From Streptococcus sp. DD12 (GTDB lineage Bacteria; Bacillota; Bacilli; Lactobacillales; Streptococcaceae), in assembly GCF_001578885.1 (NCBI RefSeq), contig NZ_KQ969495.1, positions 633,350 through 686,011 on the forward strand: DNA of 52,662 bases, given 5' to 3'. The first letter of the stretch is position 1. Each line of letters starts with the position of its first letter. Below are positions 17,862 through 26,363 of the stretch, piece after piece. Both the position numbers and the translations under genes were made by a program. The notes below the pieces were generated by a model, which had not been told where the DNA came from, did not search any database, and worked only from the letters and a program-made list of their open reading frames with translations.

Positions 17862-18404
17862 TTAGGCTTTTAAGAGTGCTTGGGCTTGGCAAGCAATCTC
17901 ATCTAGAACATCCGCTGTCGGCACATAAACCCCTGTTGTCCAAGCATCATCATTGATCCGTGATGCGGTGAAGTCTCCGACAACTTTTGTTCGAATAAAA
18001 GGCAATAAATCGTGGTAAATAGCAAACAACTGGTTGTGCCCAGCATTGGCAACAGATGAAACAGTCACCACTTTATCCTGTAAAACCGAAGGGCCTGTAG
18101 GATCAGACAGGTCCACTGCGCGTGACAGCCAATCCAAGACATTTTTAACCACACCTGGAATAGAGAAATTATAGACAGGAGAAAAAATCCAGATAGCATC
18201 TGCCTTTGCCACTGCCTCACGTACTTGAGCAAGGGCAGGCAAAACAGGGTTTTCTAAATCTTGGTTCATCATCGGAACATCTCTGTAGTCCAAATAACTA
18301 ACAGTCGCCTTTCCCTCCAGAGCTTTTTCAGCATACTTGGCCAACTGTTGGTTGAAAGAACCTTCCCGCAAAGACCCTACTAGAAATAAAATATTTTTTG
18401 TCAT
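17862..18404 (-). CDS. NADPH-dependent FMN reductase-like flavoprotein
   Basis: The 180 residues match the NADPH-dependent FMN reductase/azoreductase-type flavodoxin fold: [26 protein letters not shown] at the FMN phosphate loop, [25 protein letters not shown] around the isoalloxazine ring, and [12 protein letters not shown]. Such enzymes reduce flavins, quinones, chromate or azo dyes with NAD(P)H. It sits 68 bases downstream of a frameshifted MarR-type gene on the same strand, a common regulator-target arrangement for oxidative or quinone stress. It also has its own promoter. Confidence 0.87.
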   Translation of the reverse strand: MTKNILFLVGSLREGSFNQQLAKYAEKALEGKATVSYLDYRDVPMMNQDLENPVLPALAQVREAVAKADAIWIFSPVYNFSIPGVVKNVLDWLSRAVDLSDPTGPSVLQDKVVTVSSVANAGHNQLFAIYHDLLPFIRTKVVGDFTASRINDDAWTTGVYVPTADVLDEIACQAQALLKA

Positions 18405-18419
18405 TTTCCCACCTCTTTG

Positions 18420-18463
18420 TTACTATGTAGTGATATCTTAGCAAGAAAAACTGGGCCTGTCAA
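18420..18463 (-). promoter_or_regulatory. Promoter of the FMN reductase gene with a possible MarR dyad
   Basis: On the minus strand TTGACA (18458-18463) and TAAGAT (18435-18440) are 17 bases apart. Just downstream, ATCACTACATAGTAAC contains a short dyad (ACTA / TAGT) that could be the site of the neighbouring MarR-type protein. The promoter is well supported; the operator is weak. Confidence 0.6.
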
Positions 18464-18472
18464 AAATAGGGC

Positions 18473-18896
18473 TCAGTCTTTGAACTTCTTTAAAATTCGG
18501 ATTAATTCCCCTTGTTCTTCTGCTGTCAGTCGGGCAAAGAAGGTCTCAACACGCTGGATGTGGTGTGGCAAGGCCTGGTCAATCTTTTGCTTCCCTTTAG
18601 CTGTCAAAGTGATTAAAAAAGCTCGCTTATCATTGGGACAAGCTTGACGCGTCACCCAGCCCTTTTTTTTCCATATTCTTAATCACCACAGTCATGTTGC
18701 CTGATGTCGCTAAGGCCCCCTTGACCAAGTCACCAATCGTCATAGGCCCCTTGGCATTCAACAGATCCAAAACAGCAAACTGACTGGTCGTCAAACCGTC
18801 TTCTTTAAAAGTAGTCGATACATAATTATCTACAGACCGAAAAGCCTTGCGCAAGACCACCATGGCCTTTACTGCTTCATTTTTAAACTGCGACAT
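18473..18896 (-). pseudogene. MarR-family regulator split by a +1 frameshift in an A8 tract
   Basis: The frame starting at 18896 (MSQFKNEAVKAMVVLRKAFRSV, good ribosome site GAGGAG) encodes the N-terminal helices and winged-helix core (TTSQFAVLDLL, LVKGALATSGNMTVVIKNMEKKG) and then leaves the family sequence and stops. The rest, from WVTRQACPNDKRAF (the DxR wing) to LIRILKKFKD, is intact in the next frame. The break is at eight A on the coding strand (18663-18670). Seven A would restore one protein of about 140 residues, the normal MarR length. It may be a true mutation, a slippage-tuned phase switch, or a sequencing error. The downstream reductase is the probable target. Confidence 0.85.
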
Positions 18897-19013
18897 CCCT
18901 TTTTTCTCCTCACCTTTCTCCTTTCCACCATTTTACCCTAGTCCCCCCTAGCTGACAAGAACTACTTGCGACTTTCTAGCGCTTTTTGAGCAGTTTTATG
19001 ATATAGTAAGGCT

Positions 19014-19475
19014 ATGAAACAAAAATCTTCCTTTAGCAACTTTGTAAGGCGCTTTATCTTAAGCGAAGCCTTCAAATACCTTTTCTTTGGCGTCTTGGCG
19101 ACCCTGTTTTATATGGTGGTACGTGCTCTGATTTTCGCACTGGTAAAAGATGCGACGCTTTCAGCCATGATTGCTAATGTTTTAGCAATTCTCTTTGCTT
19201 TTTTCACCAATGATAGGTTTGTCTTTAACCAAAAACGGCAAGGGTGGTTTAAACGCCTGGTGCAGTTTTTCGTGGCTCGCCTAGGGACTCTCGCCCTTGA
19301 TATGGTGATGGCCTGGTACTTGGTTGACACCAATCCTCATTTGATTGGGCAATTTGTCGGAGATAGCAAAACCCTGGTGAATACCATTGAAATGATTTTC
19401 GCACAAGTGCTCATCATCGCCTTGAACTACCTGATCAGTAAATTTTTCGTCTTTAAAGATAAAAAAATTGACTAG
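19014..19475 (+). CDS. GtrA-like membrane protein
   Basis: The 153 residues contain four predicted membrane helices (about 21-45, 48-68, 84-106, 124-147) with FKYLFFGVLATLFYMVVRALIF, ANVLAILFAFFTNDRFVFN and ALNYLISKFFVFKD, the layout of the GtrA family. GtrA-type proteins are linked to moving lipid-linked sugars or to wall and teichoic-acid glycosylation. No glycosyltransferase gene is adjacent, so its substrate is open. It is the only plus-strand gene between pyrDA and the exonuclease gene and has its own terminator. Confidence 0.85.
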   Translation: MKQKSSFSNFVRRFILSEAFKYLFFGVLATLFYMVVRALIFALVKDATLSAMIANVLAILFAFFTNDRFVFNQKRQGWFKRLVQFFVARLGTLALDMVMAWYLVDTNPHLIGQFVGDSKTLVNTIEMIFAQVLIIALNYLISKFFVFKDKKID

Positions 19476-19484
19476 AAACGAGCA

Positions 19485-19515
19485 AAGTCTGAACCGACAA
19501 GGTTCAGACTTTTTT
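19485..19515 (+). terminator. Terminator of the GtrA-like gene
   Basis: AAGTCTGAACC / GGTTCAGACTT perfect arms with loop GACAA are followed by T-rich sequence, ten bases after the stop. Confidence 0.88.
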
Positions 19516-19597
19516 CGTCTTCATTACCTTAGCACACAAAAAATATAGGTCTTTGGGCAAAATTTATCCTATCTTAGTGTTTTTTGAAGACAACAAA

Positions 19598-19620
19598 AAA
19601 GCCGGCTACAACCGACTTTT
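19598..19620 (-). terminator. Terminator of fruRKA
   Basis: On the minus strand AAAGTCGG and CCGGCTTT pair with one G-U around TTGTAG, followed by further T. It lies 10 bases after the fruA stop. Confidence 0.8.
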
Positions 19621-19630
19621 TCAGTGATTA

Positions 19631-21604
19631 TTAATCTTTGATTGGGCGACGAAGGGCTCCAAAGAGGATACCTGAGACGATAGCACCAACCAAGACAAAG
19701 ACGATGTAAAGGAGTGGGTTAGACGTCAAGGCGATGACGAAGATACCACCGTGAGGCGCCATCAATTTGATATTAGCCAAACCGACCAAGGCACCTGTCA
19801 AGGCAGAACCAGCAATAAAGCTTGGAATCGCACGGGCTGGGTCAGCTGCACCAAATGGGATAGCTCCTTCTGTGATGAAGGACAGACCCATAACGATGTT
19901 TGTCAAACCTGAGTTACGTTCTTCTTCAGTGAATTTGTTACGGAATAAGAGTGTCGCTACAAAGACTGCCAACGGTGGCACCATACCTGCAGCCATGACC
20001 GCAGCCATGACGACTGAACCACCTGATGTTACAGTCGCTGCAAGTGTTCCAGTACCAAAGACATAAGCCGCTTTATTCACTGGTCCACCCATATCGACAG
20101 CCATCATACCACCAACGAGGAGGCCAAGAAGCACTGCTGAGCTACCTGACAAGCTTGAAAGGAAGTTATTAAGCCCCGTGTTAATCGCTGCCATTGGGAT
20201 ATTAACAGCAAGCATAAGGAAACCAGTTGCAAAGACACCTAGAAGTGGCAAGAGCAAGATAGAACGGATACCTTCAAGTGCACGTGGGATACCTGCCAAG
20301 ACTTTACGAAGAACAAGGATAACCCCACCAGCCAAGAAACCACCGACCAAGGCACCAAGGAAACCAGATGAGACACCGGCTAGTTCAAGCGTTGCTTTAC
20401 CGCCTTCAGCAAATGGGACCCCGCCAAAGGCTGCACCACTTGACGCAATAGCACCAGCTACGAAACCAGAAACCAAACCTGGTTTTTCAGCAATGGAATA
20501 AGCAATGTAACCAGCAAGGACTGGCAACATGAAACCAAAGGCTGCTGCACCGATTGCTTTAAATTGCGCTGCAATTTCATGGTAAGAACCCAATTGTGAC
20601 AACTGGTCAGTTGGCACGCCCATCAGTTGGTCAATCAAGAAGGCAAGGGCAATCATGATACCGCCACCGATAACGAACGGCAACATTTGTGAAACCCCGC
20701 TCATGAGGTGTTTGTAGAAAGCCCCCCACAATGTCAGTTTTTCACCAGATTCGGCAGAAGCATCCACACTGCCAGTCGCTGCATAGGCTGGTGCTTGCCC
20801 ATCCAAGACAGTTTGAATAAGTTGTTCAGGCTCTTTGATCCCTTTGGCAACTGGCACTTGCACCAAAGGTTTGCCATCAAAGCGGTTCATTTCAACCGCT
20901 TTATCAGCTGCAACGATGACTCCCTTAGCCTTAGCGATGTCTTCAGCTGTCAAACGGTTCCCAACACCAGATGCTCCGTTGGTTTCTACCTTGATGGCAA
21001 CTCCCATCTCTTCAGCTTGTTTTTTGAGCGCTTCTTCAGCCATATAGGTGTGAGCAATCCCTGTCGTACAAGCTGTTACGGCTACCACAAAGTCTTGACC
21101 AGCTTTTGGTTGACTGTTTTGGGCTTCGCGAACTGCTTCTTCTTGAGTTTCTTCTTCAGCGGCATCGAAGGTCGCTAACACTTGGTCAGCTGTTGAGACT
21201 TGACGCAACTGATCTGCAAAGCCAGGTTTAAGCAAGTATTTAGACAACTCCGCAAGGGCTGCCAAGTGGGTGTCATTGGCTCCGTCTGGCGCTGCAATCA
21301 TGAAGAAGAGATTAACTGGCTGGCCGTCCAAAGCGTCATAATCGACACCTTTATTTGATTTGGCAAACAAAACCGTTGGTTTTGCAACAGCAGCATTTTT
21401 GCTGTGGGGCATAGCAATCCCTTCACCCAAACCAGTCGACGTTTGGGCTTCACGATTCATGATACCTTCTTTAAAAGTATCAAAGTCAGTAACGACACCG
21501 TTAGTTACAAGGCTTGTAATCATTTCATCGATTGCAGCTTCTTTTGTTGTCGCTTGCAAATCCATGATCATGACTTCTTTACGGAGCAAGTCTTGAATTT
21601 TCAT
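19631..21604 (-). CDS. fruA: Fructose-specific PTS enzyme IIABC
   Basis: This 657-residue fused transporter imports fructose and phosphorylates it to fructose 1-phosphate. The order is EIIA (1-145, active His67 in GEGIAMPHSKN), EIIB (170-270, phosphocysteine Cys179 in VVAVTACTTGIAHTYMAEEA) and a membrane EIIC (295-650, with VDMGGPVNKAAYVFGTG and ITEGAIPFGAADPARA). Its start overlaps the fruK stop by four bases (ATGA), so the transporter is translated coupled to the kinase. It depends on the PtsI/HPr pair encoded at 2545-4546. Confidence 0.96.
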   Translation of the reverse strand: MKIQDLLRKEVMIMDLQATTKEAAIDEMITSLVTNGVVTDFDTFKEGIMNREAQTSTGLGEGIAMPHSKNAAVAKPTVLFAKSNKGVDYDALDGQPVNLFFMIAAPDGANDTHLAALAELSKYLLKPGFADQLRQVSTADQVLATFDAAEEETQEEAVREAQNSQPKAGQDFVVAVTACTTGIAHTYMAEEALKKQAEEMGVAIKVETNGASGVGNRLTAEDIAKAKGVIVAADKAVEMNRFDGKPLVQVPVAKGIKEPEQLIQTVLDGQAPAYAATGSVDASAESGEKLTLWGAFYKHLMSGVSQMLPFVIGGGIMIALAFLIDQLMGVPTDQLSQLGSYHEIAAQFKAIGAAAFGFMLPVLAGYIAYSIAEKPGLVSGFVAGAIASSGAAFGGVPFAEGGKATLELAGVSSGFLGALVGGFLAGGVILVLRKVLAGIPRALEGIRSILLLPLLGVFATGFLMLAVNIPMAAINTGLNNFLSSLSGSSAVLLGLLVGGMMAVDMGGPVNKAAYVFGTGTLAATVTSGGSVVMAAVMAAGMVPPLAVFVATLLFRNKFTEEERNSGLTNIVMGLSFITEGAIPFGAADPARAIPSFIAGSALTGALVGLANIKLMAPHGGIFVIALTSNPLLYIVFVLVGAIVSGILFGALRRPIKD

Positions 21605-22512
21605 AGTTTTTCTACCTCTACTTTTTGATAAATTTCTTTAATATACTCACTGGTGGCCAAATCGTCTGAGAAGGTGGTTGCTGTACCACAGGCTACTCCC
21701 CATTTGAAAGCTTCAATCACATCACCAGTTTCAACCAATTGACCGGTAAAGCCAGCCACCATAGAATCACCAGCCCCCACAGAGTTTTTGACCTGACCCT
21801 TGATAGGCTTAGCGAAATAAGATGCCTCAGGCGTCACCAATAGGGCCCCATCGCCTGCCATGGAAATGATGACATTTTGTGCCCCTTTGGCTAAAATTTC
21901 CTTCGCGTAGCGTTCAATATCTGCTAGCTCCGTCAAGGTCACCCCAAAGATGTCTCCCAGTTCATGGTTATTGGGTTTAACCAAGAGGGGGTGGTAGGCC
22001 AGTGAATCCAGAAGGGTTTGTCCTTCAAAATCACAGGCTACCTGAGCACCAGCTTTTTTAGCGACTGGAATCAAGCGGTTGTAGACGGCATTGCCCAAAT
22101 TGCTTGGTGCAGAACCTGCAAAAACCACTGTATCATCGCTAGACAAACCTGACAAGATCTGTTCCAAAGCCTGAAGCTGCTCCTCGGTGATGTGTGGCCC
22201 TTGACCGTTGATTTCAGTCTCTTCGCCGGCCTTGATTTTGACATTGATACGCGTATCTTGGTCAACTGCGACGAAGTCTGTCTTGATGCCTTCAGCATCC
22301 AAACCATCTGTGACAAAGCGGCCGGTAAAGCCACCGATAAAGCCAGTTGCTGTATTGGCAATGCCTAAACGCTTGAGAATGCGACTGACATTAATGCCTT
22401 TTCCCCCAGCAAACTTATCATCGCTTGTCATGCGATTGACTTCCCCCAAGGCCAGATTGTCCAGACGGACAATAAAGTCAATCGATGGGTTCAATGTGAC
22501 TGTATAAATCAT
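21601..22512 (-). CDS. fruK: 1-phosphofructokinase
   Basis: FruK phosphorylates fructose 1-phosphate to fructose 1,6-bisphosphate. The 303 residues belong to the PfkB family: MIYTVTLNPSIDFIV at the start, the FAGGKGINVSRILKRLG sugar-binding motif and the GAGDSMVAGFTG signature with its catalytic aspartate. It overlaps fruR and fruA by four bases on each side. Tagatose-6-phosphate kinases are close relatives, but the fruR/fruA context settles the assignment. Confidence 0.95.
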   Translation of the reverse strand: MIYTVTLNPSIDFIVRLDNLALGEVNRMTSDDKFAGGKGINVSRILKRLGIANTATGFIGGFTGRFVTDGLDAEGIKTDFVAVDQDTRINVKIKAGEETEINGQGPHITEEQLQALEQILSGLSSDDTVVFAGSAPSNLGNAVYNRLIPVAKKAGAQVACDFEGQTLLDSLAYHPLLVKPNNHELGDIFGVTLTELADIERYAKEILAKGAQNVIISMAGDGALLVTPEASYFAKPIKGQVKNSVGAGDSMVAGFTGQLVETGDVIEAFKWGVACGTATTFSDDLATSEYIKEIYQKVEVEKL

Positions 22513-23252
22513 ACTGTGATTACCCTCGTTTTCTCCTTTATAGTAGTGAGTAAGTGTGACGATGTCAGATTGGTGATGAGGACGACAGATGTGATTGGCG
22601 CCACCTTGACGAAAGCTGTTTGCCCCAGTTTGGATTGGTCAGCCAGCACATAAGTCACCTTTGCGTTAGCAATCACTGAGCGTTTGATGACCGCTTCTTC
22701 TGGGTCTGGTGTCGTCAAGCTATCGCTATCCACACCATTGATTCCAATAAAAGCCTTATCAAAGTGCAACTCATCAATCTGTCGCATAGCCATAGCGCCG
22801 ACGCTAGCATCCGTTGATTGTTTGACAAATCCACCGATGATATGGGTTTGAATGCCTCGCTCCACCAGTAAGGTGGCATGGTGAATGGAATTGGTCACCA
22901 CTGTCACATTTGAAACAGTCAAGGCTTCAATCAGCATAGCTGTCGTGGTTCCTGCATCGATAAAAATCACATCACCCGGTGAAATTGTCGCCAAAGCACT
23001 GGCAATCAAGGCCCGTTTGTCAGCCACATGTTTGACCGACTTGGCCTGGTTATCAAGCTCTGCCTGTAAAGAGGTGACCAGCTCAGCGCCCCCATGGACG
23101 CGATGCAAGAGACCCGCCTCCGCCAATTCATCCAAGTCCCTACGGCAGGTTGACTCTGATGTCTTTAATCTTTGGGTCAACTGTTCCAAAGTGACGAAAG
23201 AGTCCTCAGCCAAAAGATCTAAAATGATCTGTTTGCGTTCGGATTTGAGCAC
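22509..23252 (-). CDS. fruR: DeoR-family fructose operon repressor
   Basis: The 247 residues start at GTG 23252 after GAGGAGGAGTGAG. An N-terminal DeoR helix-turn-helix (about 4-57: RKQIILDLLAEDSFVTLEQLTQRLKTSESTCRRDLDELA) precedes a sugar-phosphate-sensing domain (IDAGTTTAMLIEAL, FIGINGVD, LADQSKLGQ). As the first gene of the fru operon it likely represses its own transcription until fructose 1-phosphate binds. It shares a four-base overlap with fruK. Confidence 0.93.
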   Translation of the reverse strand: MLKSERKQIILDLLAEDSFVTLEQLTQRLKTSESTCRRDLDELAEAGLLHRVHGGAELVTSLQAELDNQAKSVKHVADKRALIASALATISPGDVIFIDAGTTTAMLIEALTVSNVTVVTNSIHHATLLVERGIQTHIIGGFVKQSTDASVGAMAMRQIDELHFDKAFIGINGVDSDSLTTPDPEEAVIKRSVIANAKVTYVLADQSKLGQTAFVKVAPITSVVLITNLTSSHLLTTIKEKTRVITV

Positions 23253-23267
23253 CTCACTCCTCCTCTC

Positions 23268-23281
23268 TGAAATCGTTTACA
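23268..23281. promoter_or_regulatory. cre site at the fru transcription start
   Basis: Read on the minus strand, TGTAAACGATTTCA matches the CcpA site TGWAARCGYWWWCA at all but one position. It sits at about +1 relative to the promoter, a position expected to give strong carbon catabolite repression. Confidence 0.78.
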
Positions 23282-23287
23282 AGGGAT

Positions 23288-23315
23288 ATTATATCTCACT
23301 TTCTCTCAAAGTCAA
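23288..23315 (-). promoter_or_regulatory. fruRKA promoter
   Basis: On the minus strand TTGACT (23310-23315) and TATAAT (23288-23293) are 16 bases apart. Confidence 0.85.
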
Positions 23316-23346
23316 GCAAAATCTTTCAAAAACTTTAAAAAGCATC

Positions 23347-23368
23347 AAAAAAACTGCTCATAAGCAGT
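23347..23368 (-). terminator. Terminator of the DUF3862-type lipoprotein gene
   Basis: ACTGCT / AGCAGT arms with loop CATA are followed on the minus strand by at least six T, ten bases after the stop. Confidence 0.82.
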
Positions 23369-23377
23369 CATTTTCTG

Positions 23378-23998
23378 TTAGGAGAGGTTTTCGCTGGTAA
23401 TTTTATCCAGAAGGCCCTCTTTAAATGTCAGCGTAATACGTGGATTGCTCTTTTGACTGCGAAGACCAGACACCCAGAGTGCCTGCATTTCTTCTCCATC
23501 AGATGATACAGCCTTAGAATAGTCATCCGGCTTTCCGAGCAACTCTTCTACCTTGGCATAGGACATGCCTTTGCTTAATTTTTGGTAGGTTTTCTTTGTG
23601 ATGCTTTCTTCACGTGTAAAGTAAAAATTCGAAATAGATAAGGCTACCGTGCTATCTTGAAACAGGCTGGCTTGAATTTTTACCTGGCCTAGTTGCCAAG
23701 TATAGACATCTAGGGTCACATTGCCACTGGGGCTTTGCTCTGACTTTGTTGGTTGACCAAAATAACTGGTCAGAGTTGCCAGCGAACTGCCCCCTGCAAA
23801 GTTATCAGCTTGAACTCCGTAGGTCACCTTGTCCATGGCCAGACGCTGGTCCTTGTATGCTGCCGTAGGATTTTGCTGCGCACTTAAAGAACTCGAAACA
23901 CTGGTTCCTGTCGCTTGCGAAGTCCCATCTTCTGCAGTACAAGCTGCTAGAGCCAGCAAGCTCATTCCTAAACATAAACTTATAATTATTTTTTTCAT
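23378..23998 (-). CDS. Lipoprotein with DUF3862 (BLIP/SmpA-like) domain
   Basis: The 206 residues begin with a lipoprotein signal ending LALAAC, with the lipidated cysteine at residue 20. A Ser/Thr/Gln-rich linker and two SmpA/BLIP-like halves follow (LATLTSYFGQPTKSE and YQKLSKGMSYAKVEELLGKPDDYSK). This matches the DUF3862 layout of Lactobacillales lipoproteins. No function is established. It is alone between a promoter with TTGTTG (24043-24048) and TAAAAT (24020-24025), 17 bases apart, and its terminator. Confidence 0.8.
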   Translation of the reverse strand: MKKIIISLCLGMSLLALAACTAEDGTSQATGTSVSSSLSAQQNPTAAYKDQRLAMDKVTYGVQADNFAGGSSLATLTSYFGQPTKSEQSPSGNVTLDVYTWQLGQVKIQASLFQDSTVALSISNFYFTREESITKKTYQKLSKGMSYAKVEELLGKPDDYSKAVSSDGEEMQALWVSGLRSQKSNPRITLTFKEGLLDKITSENLS

Positions 23999-24019
23999 TA
24001 GCCACTCCCATCTGGTAAA

Positions 24020-24048
24020 ATTTTAACACAGTTAGCTGAGAACAACAA
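24020..24048 (-). promoter_or_regulatory. Promoter of the DUF3862-type lipoprotein gene
   Basis: On the minus strand TTGTTG and TAAAAT are 17 bases apart, about 20 bases before the ATG at 23998. Confidence 0.55.
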
Positions 24049-24050
24049 GG

Positions 24051-24071
24051 GGCCGTCTGCTTTCGACGGCC
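24051..24071 (-). terminator. Probable terminator of the ThrE-type pair
   Basis: A perfect seven-base GC-rich stem GGCCGTC / GACGGCC with a seven-base loop lies 14 bases after the stop of the small subunit. The T-rich tail is weak, so confidence is moderate. Confidence 0.6.
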
Positions 24072-24084
24072 TTGTCTTGCGGTA

Positions 24085-24531
24085 TTATTTCTTATTCAAG
24101 ACTTGCTTGCGATAAAGATGATAGATTTTTAAAACGACTGTCCCGCTCGCCATTCCGATGGAAACAACCAAGGCTAAAAGGACGACCGAGGTTGCTTGAA
24201 TGGCCGCCTCACGGTATTCACCCGTCACAAAGGAAGCCGTTGTCCGATAAGAGAGATAACCCGGCACTAAAGGCGCCAGAACCGCTAGCATAAACACCAC
24301 AGCTGGCGTGCGATAGTGGATACTGAGAATCTGGCTAATACAAGCGCCTAAAATGGCAGCAATAAAGGTCGCAATAATGACATTGGTTGGGCCCTTGAGC
24401 AGATAGTAAACAATCCAAACTCCCATGCCCAGAACGCCTGCAGGCAGTAATTTGGTTTTTTGGACGTTAAGGACAATTAAAAAGGTAATAACAGCGAGGA
24501 GGCTCGCTACAGCTTGTAATAGTAAGGTCAT
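24085..24531 (-). CDS. ThrE-family exporter, small subunit (YjjB/DUF3815-like)
   Basis: The 148-residue protein is almost entirely hydrophobic, with about four or five helices (QAVASLLAVITFLIVLNV, AGVLGMGVWIVYYLL, PAVVFMLAVLAPLVPGYLSYR and a C-terminal helix). It matches the half-size partner of threonine/serine exporters such as E. coli YjjB. Its start overlaps the larger subunit by four bases. In E. coli, YjjPB exports succinate, while related fused ThrE proteins export threonine; the substrate here is unknown. Confidence 0.85.
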   Translation of the reverse strand: MTLLLQAVASLLAVITFLIVLNVQKTKLLPAGVLGMGVWIVYYLLKGPTNVIIATFIAAILGACISQILSIHYRTPAVVFMLAVLAPLVPGYLSYRTTASFVTGEYREAAIQATSVVLLALVVSIGMASGTVVLKIYHLYRKQVLNKK

Positions 24532-25289
24532 AAGGTCATCAAAATCAGGGCAACTGAGGTCCCTGCTCCTAGAGCCAAGGTAATGAGCAAAGATTCAAAC
24601 AGGCGGCTCATCCCTGTGTTGATATGATTGGTCATGATATCACGGACAGCATTCGTCAGTGCAATGCCGGGCACAAATGGCATGACAGCACCTGCCATGA
24701 TTAAATCTGCCGAAGTCGGAAAACCCGAAAACAACTGCCAAGCTTGTGCTAAAAAACCAAAAGCTAGCGCAGCCATAAAGGCACTCACAAAATTGATACG
24801 GATATACTTGTCCATAAATAGAAAAATAGGAAAGCTCACGATTGTCACAAGCCCTGCACCCACGGCATCAAAAGCATTGCCTCCAAACATAATGGAAAAA
24901 AAGGGGGCACTAATCACCGCCGCTAGCGTCTGCTCAAAGGGGCTGTAGGGAAGTGGCTTCTTTTCCAGCGCCTTTAAGGCACGCTTGGCCTCAGCCAAGC
25001 TCATCTGTCCAGCCACCAGACTTCTGGAAATCTGGTTGACCTCGCAAACCTTTTCAATATTATAGGACGATGACGTAATGCGTTTCATCCGCGAGATATT
25101 GCTCGCATCGATAGAAAAGAAAATAGCGGCCGGCATCCCCAAAACATTACAGTCCAAAATACCCTGGGAGTGCGCAATACGAATCATGGTATCTTCAACC
25201 CGATAAATTTCTGAGCCACTTTTAATCAGCAGGGTCCCTGCTAACATAATCACATCCACAGCTAAGTTGAAATCCTTGCTTTCTTTCAT
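24528..25289 (-). CDS. ThrE-family exporter, large subunit (YjjP/DUF1212-like)
   Basis: The 253 residues have a hydrophilic N-terminal region (MKESKDFNLAVDVIMLAGTLLIKSGSEIYRVEDTMIRIA), the DUF1212 signature, then about five helices ending GAGTSVALILMTL. The start at 25289 has AAAAGGAG five bases before it; the GTG six bases further up overlaps that site and is not used. It pairs with the small subunit by an ATGA overlap. Together they form the two-part version of the fused threonine/serine exporter. Confidence 0.87.
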   Translation of the reverse strand: MKESKDFNLAVDVIMLAGTLLIKSGSEIYRVEDTMIRIAHSQGILDCNVLGMPAAIFFSIDASNISRMKRITSSSYNIEKVCEVNQISRSLVAGQMSLAEAKRALKALEKKPLPYSPFEQTLAAVISAPFFSIMFGGNAFDAVGAGLVTIVSFPIFLFMDKYIRINFVSAFMAALAFGFLAQAWQLFSGFPTSADLIMAGAVMPFVPGIALTNAVRDIMTNHINTGMSRLFESLLITLALGAGTSVALILMTL

Positions 25290-25437
25290 GAGCACTCCTT
25301 TTAAGATTTTAGCCCCTTTATTATAACAAAAAACACCTCGGACAAACAGCTTATTTTTAGCTTTGGGTCAAGGGCTTGTCATCGCTTTTTTGGACCCTTT
25401 TTGTTACAATGGCACTATCACATACAAAGGAAGACTT

Positions 25438-26267
25438 ATGAAACTCATTTCATGGAATATTGATTCACTAAACGCTGCCTTGACCAGCGATTCAGCACGA
25501 GCGCAATTGTCTCGGGCAGTTATCGACACCTTGGTCGCCCAAGACGCTGACATCATTGCCATCCAAGAAACCAAATTGCCCGCAAAAGGGCCTAGTAAAA
25601 AACATCTGGCCCTCTTAGACGACTATTTCCCAGACTACAAGAATAGCTGGCGGTCTTCGGTTGAACCTGCGCGTAAAGGCTATGCTGGTACCCTTTTTTT
25701 ATACAAAAACATCTAGACCCTATCGTCAGTTTTCCTGAGATTGACGCCCCTTCTACCATGGACAGCGAAGGGCGTATCATCACCTTAGAATTCCCTACAT
25801 TTTTTGTGACCCAAGTCTATACGCCCAATGCTGGGGATGGCTTAAAACGCTTAGCCGAGCGTCAAATCTGGGATGCCAAGTATGCAGAATACCTGGCAGA
25901 ACTGGACGCCCAAAAACCTGTTTTAGCGACGGGTGACTATAATGTTGCCCATAAGGAAATCGACCTGGCTAATCCAGCAAGCAATCGTCGCTCTCCTGGC
26001 TTTACAGACGAGGAACGTCAAGGCTTCACTCGTCTACTAGACCGTGGCTTTGTGGACACCTTCCGCTACTTACACGGAGACGTCCCTCATGTCTACTCTT
26101 GGTGGGCACAGCGCAGTAAAACGTCTAAAATCAATAATAGTGGCTGGCGCATTGATTACTGGTTGGTGAGTCAACGCCTGGCTGATTGCGTCGTGACGTC
26201 TGAAATGATTGACTCTGGGGAACGCCAAGACCATACCCCAATTGTTTTGGTCATCGACCTGCCCTAG
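25438..26267 (+). pseudogene. exoA: Exodeoxyribonuclease III (ExoA/Xth) with a single-base frameshift
   Basis: The first 90 codons (MKLISWNIDSLNAAL, IIAIQETKLPAKG, RKGYAGTLFLYK) are a normal exonuclease III start with the metal-binding glutamate, and then hit TAG at 25713-25715. From about 25709 the next frame reads HLDPIVSFPEIDAPSTMDSEGRIITLE and continues to the usual end through ATGDYNVAH, SWWAQRSK, INNSGWRIDYWLV and DHTPIVL. The break is in a run of five A (25704-25709 region); six A would give one intact 276-residue protein. ExoA repairs abasic and oxidised DNA ends. The catalytic residues all survive, which suggests a recent mutation, slippage or a sequencing error. Confidence 0.88.
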
Positions 26268-26294
26268 GCCTGTCATCGTAAGCAGAAATTATTG

Positions 26295-26330
26295 AAAAAG
26301 ACTAAGGACTCGAGTCCTTAGTCTTTTTTT
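26295..26330. terminator. Bidirectional terminator between exoA and the nitroreductase gene
   Basis: A near-perfect palindrome AAAAAGACTAAGGACT-CG-AGTCCTTAGTCTTTTT has T-runs on both strands, serving exoA (plus) and the convergent nth operon (minus). Confidence 0.9.
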
Positions 26331-26363
26331 GATAGCAAGAGCCAATTTACCTTTGCTATCCTT

